From Acidobacterium sp. (GTDB lineage Bacteria; Acidobacteriota; Terriglobia; Terriglobales; Acidobacteriaceae), in contig PMUI01000098.1 in the NCBI GenBank assembly GCA_003166955.1, positions 30,369 through 94,368 of the forward strand: a stretch of 64,000 nt of DNA, read 5' to 3'. A model generated the notes under the pieces. The model saw nothing but the letters and a program-made list of their open reading frames with translations. It did no database searches and was not told where the DNA came from. The number at the start of each line of letters is the position of its first letter. Within the stretch, counting starts at the first letter, position 1. Positions 49,677 to 57,260 of the stretch are shown in pieces. Position numbers and translations under genes: made by a program.

Positions 49677-51647
49677 CTACGGCGTGAGGCCGTAGACGTC
49701 GACGCCTCCGTTGTAGTTGGGGACGTAGATCTGGCCTCCGTCGACGATGGGCGGATTGAATTTGTTGTAGACGAACTGAATGGTCCACTGCTGCGAGTCC
49801 CAGAGGACGGGGATGGTCTGGCTGCCGTCAGGATTGGTGACGAAGTTGTCGGGATCGTAGACGAGCAGGCGGCCGTTGGTGACGGTGGTGTTGGCGTCGC
49901 CGTAGGGGACGGTGCAGACGAGCAGCGCGGTGCCGGGCGTGGAGCCGTTGCTGGACATGGAACAGAAGCCGCCGGGCATGCCGCCCGGGGTATTTGTAAC
50001 ATTCGGTGATGCAAATTCGTTGCCCTGGGCGAGGTAGGTGAGCGCGCCCGAGGGAGCGACGGACCAGGCGTGGAGCTGGCTGTTTTCGCCCCAGGCGAAG
50101 AGGACCTGGCCGCGGGTGGGGCTCGTGTACTGGACCGGGGTCATGTGCATGTGGCGGGTCTTGCCCCAGGGGAAGAAGTTCAATGTGGTTTGATCGTTGG
50201 GGCAGGGGTCGACGGGGCCGGGATCTTCGGTGAGCCAGACGGGCGGAGTGGCGAGTTTAGCGCAGTTGGTTTTGGCGTTGGCGAAGTCGGTGGGCAGGGT
50301 GTTGCCAAGGCCTGCGATTTTGGTGACGTAGGCGATGCCATCTTTGCCGCTGACGATGTAGAAGCCGTAGTTCTCGAGGAGCGCGCCCTGCGCGGAGCCG
50401 AGATCTTCATCCCACCACGCGCCGGGCGTGGCGATGCGCGGATAGAAGAGCTGGACGGCTTTGCCCTGGGCGTTCTTTGTCTTCACAACGCGGGCGTGTT
50501 TCATCGAGGGTGCCATGGCGGCATTGACGGGGCGGACAGCTTCCGACGGTGCGCTGATGCCTGCGGGTTTGATGGCCGCCGGCGAGGTTGGGCCGGGGTA
50601 TCCGCCGGGCGAGCGCGCTGTGTCGCTGTAGGGCGTGAACCAGCTGACGATTTTGAGCGAGGCGGGCGTTGCGCCGGAGGGCGGCGTGTACTGGATTTTC
50701 AGGATGGATTCGGCGAAGTCGTTGACGCCGTCGAAGGAGCCGTTGCCGGTAACGCCATAGAGGTAGCCCTGCGAATCGGCGGCGAGGCCCTGGCCGCCCA
50801 TCCAGATGCCGCCGCCGAATCCCTGCGTGGTGGGCACGGCGGCGGTGACCTGGTTGGTGGCGACGTCGTAGGCAAGGACCCAACCGGCGGCGCCGGCGCC
50901 GAGTTCCTGGATGGTGCCGGAGGCGAAGAAGATGGTTTTGCGGCCGGCGATGTTGGTCATGACCAGCGAGCTGCGCTGCTTACGCATGAAGGCTGACCAT
51001 TTCTGTGTGCCGTTGGAGCCGTCGATGAGGACGGGCGGGATGGCCTGGGTTCCGTCCTTGATGTTGAGGACGAACATATAGTGTTTGCCGTTTTGCGGCG
51101 TGGTGTCAGGGGAGATCCAGGCGACGAGGTAGACCAGCTGCGTGTCGGGATCGATGACGCCGGTGGAGAGGACGCCCCAGTATTGGTTGATCTGGTAGCA
51201 GTCGATGGTTTGGTTGGGGCCGGGGCACATGGCGCCGGGGCCGTTAGGACCGAGGGAGTCGCTGCCGGTGATGGGCGTGCCGAGTTGCGGCGTTGTCCAG
51301 AGCGTGGCGCCGGTGGTGGCGTCGACGCCGCGGACGATGTTGGCCATCGAGGGCAGGATCATGACGTCGTGCGTGCTGCCGTCGGGGAGCGTGACGCCGG
51401 GCAGGATGAGGGGCTGAGCTTCGATGCCGCGGGCGTCGCCGAAGACGGGAATGGTGGTGATGCGGGTGATGCCTTTGGCTTTGACGTTGGCCTGGGTGAG
51501 GACTGTCTCGTGCTGGTTCCAGCCGGAGCGGTGATTGTCCCAGGCGCGCGTGAGGAGCGGGGCCATGGTGGACTGCGCGGGTGCGGTTGCGGCGAGGGCG
51601 AGGATCGAAAGCAAAGGGACGGAGAGCAGAGCGATGTGGGCTTTCAT
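49677..51647 (-). CDS. Secreted PQQ-type beta-propeller protein
   Basis: A 656-residue protein with a Sec signal (LLSVPLLSILALAATAPAQS). Repeats such as VRGVDATTGATLWTTPQL, WVLAYDVATNQVTAAVP and LLVYDPDNFV are the tryptophan-docking style of PQQ-like outer propellers (BamB/dehydrogenase type). No PQQ-binding disulfide or catalytic aspartate can be assigned with confidence, so it may be structural. ATG 51647 has GGGAGG 5 nt upstream; the reading frame open to 52667 is a shadow of the phosphatase gene. Its stop TAG lies beside the heptamer array. Confidence 0.75.
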   Translation of the reverse strand: MKAHIALLSVPLLSILALAATAPAQSTMAPLLTRAWDNHRSGWNQHETVLTQANVKAKGITRITTIPVFGDARGIEAQPLILPGVTLPDGSTHDVMILPSMANIVRGVDATTGATLWTTPQLGTPITGSDSLGPNGPGAMCPGPNQTIDCYQINQYWGVLSTGVIDPDTQLVYLVAWISPDTTPQNGKHYMFVLNIKDGTQAIPPVLIDGSNGTQKWSAFMRKQRSSLVMTNIAGRKTIFFASGTIQELGAGAAGWVLAYDVATNQVTAAVPTTQGFGGGIWMGGQGLAADSQGYLYGVTGNGSFDGVNDFAESILKIQYTPPSGATPASLKIVSWFTPYSDTARSPGGYPGPTSPAAIKPAGISAPSEAVRPVNAAMAPSMKHARVVKTKNAQGKAVQLFYPRIATPGAWWDEDLGSAQGALLENYGFYIVSGKDGIAYVTKIAGLGNTLPTDFANAKTNCAKLATPPVWLTEDPGPVDPCPNDQTTLNFFPWGKTRHMHMTPVQYTSPTRGQVLFAWGENSQLHAWSVAPSGALTYLAQGNEFASPNVTNTPGGMPGGFCSMSSNGSTPGTALLVCTVPYGDANTTVTNGRLLVYDPDNFVTNPDGSQTIPVLWDSQQWTIQFVYNKFNPPIVDGGQIYVPNYNGGVDVYGLTP

Positions 51648-51856
51648 GGAGCCTCCCGGGGCGGAGATGCAGTGGCCGCTGCGTATTTGCCGGATGATGC
51701 CGGATAGAAGAACCCGGGGATTCTCACGGCGATCGTGTGGGACTGCGTGCTGGAACTGCAGAGCCGGGGAGTGAGGAGTCCTCAAGCTAGCACGATGGGT
51801 TGTGGAAGGCAACGCTGGGCTTTGCGGAAAACAGCGTGGGGCCGGGCTGCGCGGCG

Positions 51857-53794
51857 CTAGGCGAACTGGAATTCGGTGATCGCGAGGCGGAGCTGGAGGA
51901 CGGTGATGTCGTCTTCCTGGCCGAAGCGCTGGGCGGCGTCGGCGATGGCCTGGGCGGACTCGCCGCTGATGAGCTCGGCGCGATCGAAGCCGAAGAGGAC
52001 GCCCTGGGGGTTGCGGGCTTCGACGACGCCGTCGGAGACGAAGGTGACGATGTCGCCGGGGCGCAGGGGGATGGTGGACTCGCGGTATTCCTCGTCGAGA
52101 CGGACGCCGAGGGGCAGCCCGGGCGCGAGGGGAACTTCTTCTTCGCGGTGCCAGGGCGACAGATGGCCTGCGGTGGCGATGGTCATGGTGCGGGCTCGTT
52201 CCTTTTCGGCGAGGGCGAAGTCGGCGCAGAGGCAGGTGGCGAAGCCGCCGACGCGCGTGTCGCAGAGGACGAGGTTCATGTGGCGCAGCAACTCGGCCGG
52301 CGAGTCGTCGTCGCGGCAGCCGGCAGCGCCGATGAGCACCGATGCGGTCATAGCGGCGGCCGCGCCTTTGCCGCTGACGTCGCCGAGGATGACGCGCTGG
52401 CGATTGCCGGGCAGGATGCGGCAGATGTAGAAGTCTCCGCCAACTTCGCGCATGGGGCGGAAGGCAACGTCGATGCGGAGACCGGGGATGGTTTTGATGT
52501 TGGGCAGCACCAGCATCTGCTGGATTTCCTGAGCGGCGTGCATCTCGCCGGCGAAGAGGGCGCGCTCTTCGGCGGTTCTGCGCTGATCGCGGAAGAGCAG
52601 GGCGAGAAGGGTGACGATGACCAGCAAAGTGATGACGGCTTCGGCATCGGCGACGGCGGTGCTCCACTCCGGGCGGAGCTGCGGCACGCTAGGCAACTGC
52701 AGGTTGGAAAGCTGGACCGAGAAGAAAATGATCATGGTGGCCCCCCATGCCATGCACAAGGAGGCGAGGCCGCGGATCCGCGGTGCGAGCCGCCACCACG
52801 GCCAGAAGGCGGCGAAGGGTGCGAGGCTCTCGCCGATGCGAGCGATGGCGGTGACGGGTTCGATGGAGAAGACGCGCAGGGCATCGAGCCGCAAGGCCGT
52901 AGCTGCGGGCAGAAATGCGCCGGCGGCGGCGGTGAGATATCCGCCGACGCCGATGGCGATGAGGATGCGAAAGACCCAGGGAACGCGGCGGCCGGCCAGC
53001 GCGAAGAAGAACACGACGCGCCCGGCGTTGGAGAAGATGGCGGGGAGGGACCACGCGAGCAGGTAGACGTACGAGGGGTAGCGGACCAGAGATGCGGCGA
53101 GGAAGTAGTTGAGGTAGAGCGGGACGAGCGCGATGGAGACGATGGCGAGAGGAAGCAGCTCGCGGCGTGTGCGGTCGTAAAGGAACAGGCCGAGGAGCAC
53201 GAAGCCGATGACGCCGATGATCGTGAAGCAGATGGCAGGCGTGAGGCGGGCGAAGCCCTGTTCGAGGCCGAGTGCGATGCTGCGGTCGCGGAGCAGGATG
53301 GGGCTTCCGGCGGTGAGCGCAAGAGGCGGGAGTGGCGCGGCGGGAACCATGCGAAACAGCCGCTGGGTGATGCGGAGAGAGATGACGGCATTGGCGCCGT
53401 AATTCTCGGGCAGGGGGAATGAGCGGACCGCGTCCATGGAGAAGTGGCCGGTGCGGAGATCGCCCGTTTCCCCGATGCTGATGCCGTCCACGTACACCTG
53501 GTATGCGTCGGCAAGGCGGACCTGCAGAACAGGGTGGCTCATGCCGAGCAGAGGAAAGAGCTCGGCTCGGCAGCGGATCCAAAGATGCGGCTGCTGCGGG
53601 TCGATGTGCCACGTGGACCAGGGTTGCCAGCCGGATTCGTTCAGTTGGGGCGCGGACCAGAGGGGATTGTCGCCGGCGTGCCAGACGCACTGGCCGGGAG
53701 AAATGGTGGTCCAGGATTGGGTGAGGGTCTGGGCGCGCAGGAGCGCAGAGGCAGCGAGCAGGAGGAGAAGCGAGAGCCAGGTGAATTTACGCAT
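51857..53794 (-). CDS. Receptor-type SpoIIE phosphatase 1
   Basis: A 645-residue membrane protein. After a signal peptide (LLLLLAASALLRAQ) comes a ~200-residue extracellular jelly-roll-like domain (WHIDPQQPHLWIRCRAELF, VYVDGISIGETGDL), then seven hydrophobic segments, a linker helix (ALFAGEMHAAQEIQQMLVLP) and a PP2C-like SpoIIE domain. Metal-binding acidic motifs are intact: GGDFYIC, VILGDVSGKGAAAAM, TFVSDGVVEARN and GQEDDIT. It likely dephosphorylates an anti-anti-sigma or STAS protein in response to an extracytoplasmic ligand. It overlaps the preceding paralogue by 8 bp. Confidence 0.85.
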   Translation of the reverse strand: MRKFTWLSLLLLLAASALLRAQTLTQSWTTISPGQCVWHAGDNPLWSAPQLNESGWQPWSTWHIDPQQPHLWIRCRAELFPLLGMSHPVLQVRLADAYQVYVDGISIGETGDLRTGHFSMDAVRSFPLPENYGANAVISLRITQRLFRMVPAAPLPPLALTAGSPILLRDRSIALGLEQGFARLTPAICFTIIGVIGFVLLGLFLYDRTRRELLPLAIVSIALVPLYLNYFLAASLVRYPSYVYLLAWSLPAIFSNAGRVVFFFALAGRRVPWVFRILIAIGVGGYLTAAAGAFLPAATALRLDALRVFSIEPVTAIARIGESLAPFAAFWPWWRLAPRIRGLASLCMAWGATMIIFFSVQLSNLQLPSVPQLRPEWSTAVADAEAVITLLVIVTLLALLFRDQRRTAEERALFAGEMHAAQEIQQMLVLPNIKTIPGLRIDVAFRPMREVGGDFYICRILPGNRQRVILGDVSGKGAAAAMTASVLIGAAGCRDDDSPAELLRHMNLVLCDTRVGGFATCLCADFALAEKERARTMTIATAGHLSPWHREEEVPLAPGLPLGVRLDEEYRESTIPLRPGDIVTFVSDGVVEARNPQGVLFGFDRAELISGESAQAIADAAQRFGQEDDITVLQLRLAITEFQFA

Positions 53795-55694
53795 GGGCCA
53801 CCACGCCGGCGAAGAAAAGGGTGAGCACGGTGATGTCGTCTTCCTGGCCGAAGCGTTGCGCGGCCGCGGCGATGTCTGCTGCGGATTGGCGGGAGATTTT
53901 TTGAGTGCGGTCGAAGCCGAAGAGTTCGCCGCGGGCGTTGCGGGCTTCGACGACACCGTCGGAGAGGAAGGTGAGGGTGTCGCCGGGGGCGAGCTGGATC
54001 TCGTGTTCGTCGAACGTGGTGGTGGTGATGCCGAGGGGCAGACTGGAGCCGCCGTCGAGCTCGACGCCGTTGCGGTAGGGCGGCAGGTGACCGGCGTTGG
54101 CGATGCGCATGCTTCCATTGGCGGCGATATGTGTAACACAACAGGTTACAAATCCGCCGCGGAGATTGCCGGTGAGGCCGCGATTCAGGTCGAAGAGCAC
54201 GCGCGAAGGTGGAAGCATGGGCATGGCGCGCAGGGCGCCGACGATGGCGGAGACGGTCATGGCGGCGCGGAGGCCTTTGCCGCTGACGTCGCCGATGGCG
54301 ATCTGAATGCCGCCTTTGTCGTCGGGGCGGATGTGGTAGAAATCGCCGCCGACGTGCGTGGCGGGAAGGTAGGCGCTTTCCATGCGGAAGCCGGGAATTT
54401 CGGGCGGAGCAACGACGAGGCGTTCCTGGACTTCGCGGGCGGCGTCGAATTCGGCGCGGAGCTGATTGCCTTCGCGCCATGAGCCCCAGGCGCGGCGGCC
54501 GAGCATGATGAACAGAGCGAGGGCGGAGAGCAGGAAGGCGACGTTGAAGTCATCCAGGTAGAAGGGGCCGAGGTCGAAGTGAGTCAGGATGCCGAGGCGG
54601 CCGAGGGTGGCGGCGAGGGGAATGAGGGCGAGGGAAGCGGCGATGAGCGTGTTGCGTCGTAGAACGAGGAGCGCCCACAGATTGGCGCTGAAGGCGATGG
54701 CGTCGAAGGCGTACACGGAGACCAGGCAGACGAGCAGGGACCCGGCCACGAGCGGGGAGGGGTGAGTGTCCAGCTCGAGGATGAGAAGGGTTCCGTTGTA
54801 GACGATCAAAGCCACCTGGGCGAGACGTTTCCAGAGGCGAGCGCGAAGGCCATGGGTGGTCCAGATGAACTCGATCAGGCAGGCCATCTGAGCGGACAGG
54901 ACGAGCGTAAAGAACAACTGGTAGACGACCCACGGCGGGTGGAGAACGCCGTTCCTTTGGAGGTCGGAGACGATGCCGATGGGGGCATAGAGGAGGAGCA
55001 AAGCCGAGCAGAGGAGGATGTCGCGACCGCCGCCGCCGCGCCAGAGCAGGAGGAGGCCGAGACCGAGGCAGGTGATGAGGAGGTTGGCGCCGAGCTCGGG
55101 TCCGAGGGAGATGAGCGTGTGCTGATGACGCGCGCGGCGGGCGAGATGGACGAAGCGGCTGGAGTCGATGGTGAAGCGAACCGCCGCGCTGCTGCCGGTG
55201 GTGCGCGCGCCGGGCATGTACCAGGCACGGAGGGCGACGACGACGGTAGTGCCCGGCGTTACAGCCCCGATGGGCAGATCGAAGACGGCGGGCTCGGAGG
55301 CTGGGTCGATGGCGGGTTTCGACGCTAAGGAGCCTTGCTGGCCGACGAGGAAGCCGTTGACGTAGAGCTGGTCGGCCATCCACTGGTTCTCGTTGCCATC
55401 GAGAAGGACGGCGTGGGGGGATTCAGCATCGGGGCGGACGGGGATGCGGGTGCGGATCCAGACGTATCCATCGGAGTGGAAGGGCGGGAGGGGGAATTGT
55501 CCGTTGGCAGCGATGGGCCAGGTGCTGTCGTCGAAGGTGGGGGCGGAGAAGCGAGGATCGTCGCCAAAGTGGTAGCGGATGGGCAGTGGCGCGGGGGCGC
55601 TGTAGCTTTGTGCCGCTGCAGCCAGCGAGGCGCCCATGCACAAGAGCAGCACGGCGCGGCGCAGGGGTGCGGGCGACCACGGAAACGCGGACAT
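53787..55694 (-). CDS. Receptor-type SpoIIE phosphatase 2
   Basis: A 635-residue paralogue of the following gene with the same plan: signal peptide (LLLCMGASLAAAAQS), ligand-type ectodomain (VWIRTRIPV, LYVNGFLVGQQGSL), seven membrane segments, linker (FDAAREVQERLVVAPPEIPG) and SpoIIE catalytic domain (GGDFYHI, IAIGDVSGKGLRAAM, TFLSDGVVEARN, GQEDDIT). ATG 55694 is preceded by GAGGAA at ~9 nt. The two genes form an operon. No STAS or anti-sigma gene is adjacent, so their target is unlinked. Confidence 0.85.
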   Translation of the reverse strand: MSAFPWSPAPLRRAVLLLCMGASLAAAAQSYSAPAPLPIRYHFGDDPRFSAPTFDDSTWPIAANGQFPLPPFHSDGYVWIRTRIPVRPDAESPHAVLLDGNENQWMADQLYVNGFLVGQQGSLASKPAIDPASEPAVFDLPIGAVTPGTTVVVALRAWYMPGARTTGSSAAVRFTIDSSRFVHLARRARHQHTLISLGPELGANLLITCLGLGLLLLWRGGGGRDILLCSALLLLYAPIGIVSDLQRNGVLHPPWVVYQLFFTLVLSAQMACLIEFIWTTHGLRARLWKRLAQVALIVYNGTLLILELDTHPSPLVAGSLLVCLVSVYAFDAIAFSANLWALLVLRRNTLIAASLALIPLAATLGRLGILTHFDLGPFYLDDFNVAFLLSALALFIMLGRRAWGSWREGNQLRAEFDAAREVQERLVVAPPEIPGFRMESAYLPATHVGGDFYHIRPDDKGGIQIAIGDVSGKGLRAAMTVSAIVGALRAMPMLPPSRVLFDLNRGLTGNLRGGFVTCCVTHIAANGSMRIANAGHLPPYRNGVELDGGSSLPLGITTTTFDEHEIQLAPGDTLTFLSDGVVEARNARGELFGFDRTQKISRQSAADIAAAAQRFGQEDDITVLTLFFAGVVAHA

Positions 55695-55719
55695 CAGGGC
55701 TGATTCCTCAGAGGGGATT

Positions 55720-55788
55720 AGTACAGCGTACAGGGTGCGGGGTACAGAGACCAGGCAACGAGACCAGGCAACAGGGAACAGGGCTAAG
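55720..55788. repeat. Heptamer array, CAG type, between divergent genes
   Basis: Ten words with 7-bp spacing and one 6-bp unit: AGTACAG, CGTACAG, GGTGCGG, GGTACAG, AGACCAG, GCAACG, AGACCAG, GCAACAG, GGAACAG, GGCTAAG. Seven end in CAG. It fills most of the gap between the SpoIIE phosphatase and AlkD-like genes. Confidence 0.75.
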
Positions 55789-55815
55789 GTCGCATAACGC
55801 GGGGAGTGGGGCAAA

Positions 55816-56568
55816 ATGGTGCCACAGCATTCACGGGAAAGCGAGGCGAGGATGGCGATGGTCGATGGTGTGGTGAAGGAACTGCGCGCGAAGGGCAAAG
55901 AGAAGACGCGCGCGACGTATGCGAGGCATGGGATGGCGGCGGAGCGGACGCTGGGCGTGAGCGTGGCGGATATGAAGGTGATCGCGAAGAAGCTGCGTGG
56001 AGAGCAGGCGCTGGCGATGGAGCTGTACGGGACGGGGATCATGGAGGCGCAGTATCTGGCGGGAATGGTTGCCGACGGCAAGAAGATGACGCGAAAGCAG
56101 CTGGACGCGTGGGCGGAAGGCGCGGCGGGCATGCAGATGATCGCGGAATACACTGTGCCGTGGGTGACGGTGGAGAATGCGGAGGCGCGGGCATGCGCCT
56201 TGAAGTGGATCGAGTCGAAGAAGGAGCACGTGGCTTCGGCGGGGTGGTCGACATGGTCGGGGCTGGTGGCGACGAAGCAGGATGCGGAGCTGGATCTGGC
56301 GGAGTTGAAGAACTTGCTGGGGCGGGTGGTGCAGTCGATCCATAGGGCGAAGAACCGCGAGCGCTACACAATGAACGTTTTCGTAATTTCGGTGGGCGGC
56401 TATGTGAAGGCTTTGCTGGGCGAGGCGAAGGCGGCGGCAAAAAAGATCGGGAATGTGTCCGTGGATGTGGGCGAGACAGCATGCCAGGTTCCAGTGGCGA
56501 CGGCGTACATCGGGAAGATGGAGAAGATGGGGCGGGTGGGGAAGAAGCGGAAGACGTTAAGATGCTGA
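55816..56568 (+). CDS. AlkD-like DNA alkylation repeat protein
   Basis: A protein of up to 250 residues made of HEAT-like helical repeats, matching AlkD-type DNA glycosylases (VVKELRAKGKEKTRATYARHGM, WVTVENAEARACALKWIESK). AlkD removes bulky N3/N7-alkyl purines. Starts at 55816 (GGGGAG 10 nt upstream) or 55852 are both possible. The C-terminus GKKRKTLRC stops at 56568, but directly downstream a +1 frame runs open for 180 bp over a 15-bp repeat array encoding a Lys/Ala-rich tail, suggesting a lost extension. Confidence 0.72.
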   Translation: MVPQHSRESEARMAMVDGVVKELRAKGKEKTRATYARHGMAAERTLGVSVADMKVIAKKLRGEQALAMELYGTGIMEAQYLAGMVADGKKMTRKQLDAWAEGAAGMQMIAEYTVPWVTVENAEARACALKWIESKKEHVASAGWSTWSGLVATKQDAELDLAELKNLLGRVVQSIHRAKNRERYTMNVFVISVGGYVKALLGEAKAAAKKIGNVSVDVGETACQVPVATAYIGKMEKMGRVGKKRKTLRC

Positions 56569-56703
56569 GAAGCCAGCTATGAAGCAGTCAGCTAAAAAGC
56601 GGCTAGCTAACGAGAAGCCAGCTAAGAAGCGGTTAGCGATGGTGCGGTCAGCTAAGAAGCGGTTAGCTAAAAAGCGGTTAGCGATGGAGCGGATAGCGGT
56701 TCG
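56569..56703 (+). repeat. 15-bp tandem repeat array (9 units)
   Basis: Nine consecutive 15-bp units of the form GCGGTTAGCTAAGAA (for example 56644-56658 and 56659-56673) follow the AlkD-like stop. In + frame 2 they encode AKKRL-like pentapeptides; on the - strand they encode ANRFL-like pentapeptides. Each unit is a 7-mer plus an 8-mer, echoing the 7-bp arrays nearby. Confidence 0.8.
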
Positions 56704-56898
56704 GGGCAGCCGTAGACGTTCAGCGCTGGGCGGCGTTTGACGTTCGGTCAAAATCGCGGCGCGGGCAGCGTTAATAATTTTTAACAGGTTGGGAACTTAG
56801 GGCTGCGAGGGTGCGTATGGGCTCCTGTGGCAATGCCACAGGTTTCTGGTGGGGTGCTTCTGTGGGCATGACACAGGAGCGGCCTGGGAGAAGACAGA

Positions 56899-57243
56899 AT
56901 GGGCGATTCGAAGCTGGATTTGTTGCAGGGAACGCTGGACCTGATGGTTCTGCAGACGCTGGATGCGATGGGCGAATTGCACGGGTACGGGATCGCGCGG
57001 CGCATCGAGCAGGTGAGCGGGGATGCGGTGCTGCTGAATCAGGGGACGATTTACGCGTCGCTGGTGCGGCTGCAGCAGCGGGGATGGATCGATGCGGAAT
57101 GGGGCATCTCGGACAACAACCGCAAGGCGAAGTTCTACTCAATTACGAAGCGCGGCCGGAAACAGCTGGCGGAGGACGCGGCGTACTGGCACAGACTGGC
57201 GGCGGTGATGAACAGGGTACTGAATGCAGGGAACAGCCAATAG
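56899..57243 (+). CDS. PadR-family transcriptional regulator 1
   Basis: A 114-residue winged-helix repressor. It begins MGDSKLDLLQGTLDLMVLQTL, with the recognition-helix region GELHGYGIARRIEQVSGDAV, LNQGTIYASLVRLQQRGWI and the wing KAKFYSITKRGR. GGAGAAGAC lies upstream. It is followed 17 bp later by an ADOP permease gene it probably controls. Its C-terminal residues and TAG stop lie inside a heptamer array. Confidence 0.9.
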   Translation: MGDSKLDLLQGTLDLMVLQTLDAMGELHGYGIARRIEQVSGDAVLLNQGTIYASLVRLQQRGWIDAEWGISDNNRKAKFYSITKRGRKQLAEDAAYWHRLAAVMNRVLNAGNSQ

Positions 57244-57257
57244 CCAGTAGCAAATAG
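57209..57257 (+). repeat. Heptamer array covering the PadR stop codon
   Basis: Seven consecutive 7-mers: TGAACAG, GGTACTG, AATGCAG, GGAACAG, CCAATAG, CCAGTAG, CAAATAG. The last three TAGs, at 57241, 57248 and 57255, occupy all three frames; the first is the stop codon of PadR 1. Confidence 0.75.
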
Positions 57258-57260
57258 AGG

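Noticed and set aside
56557-56751. A 64-residue - strand pentapeptide-repeat-like protein
   Set aside because: It is generated by the 15-bp tandem array; a 15-bp period gives pentapeptides in any frame. No ribosome-binding site was seen.
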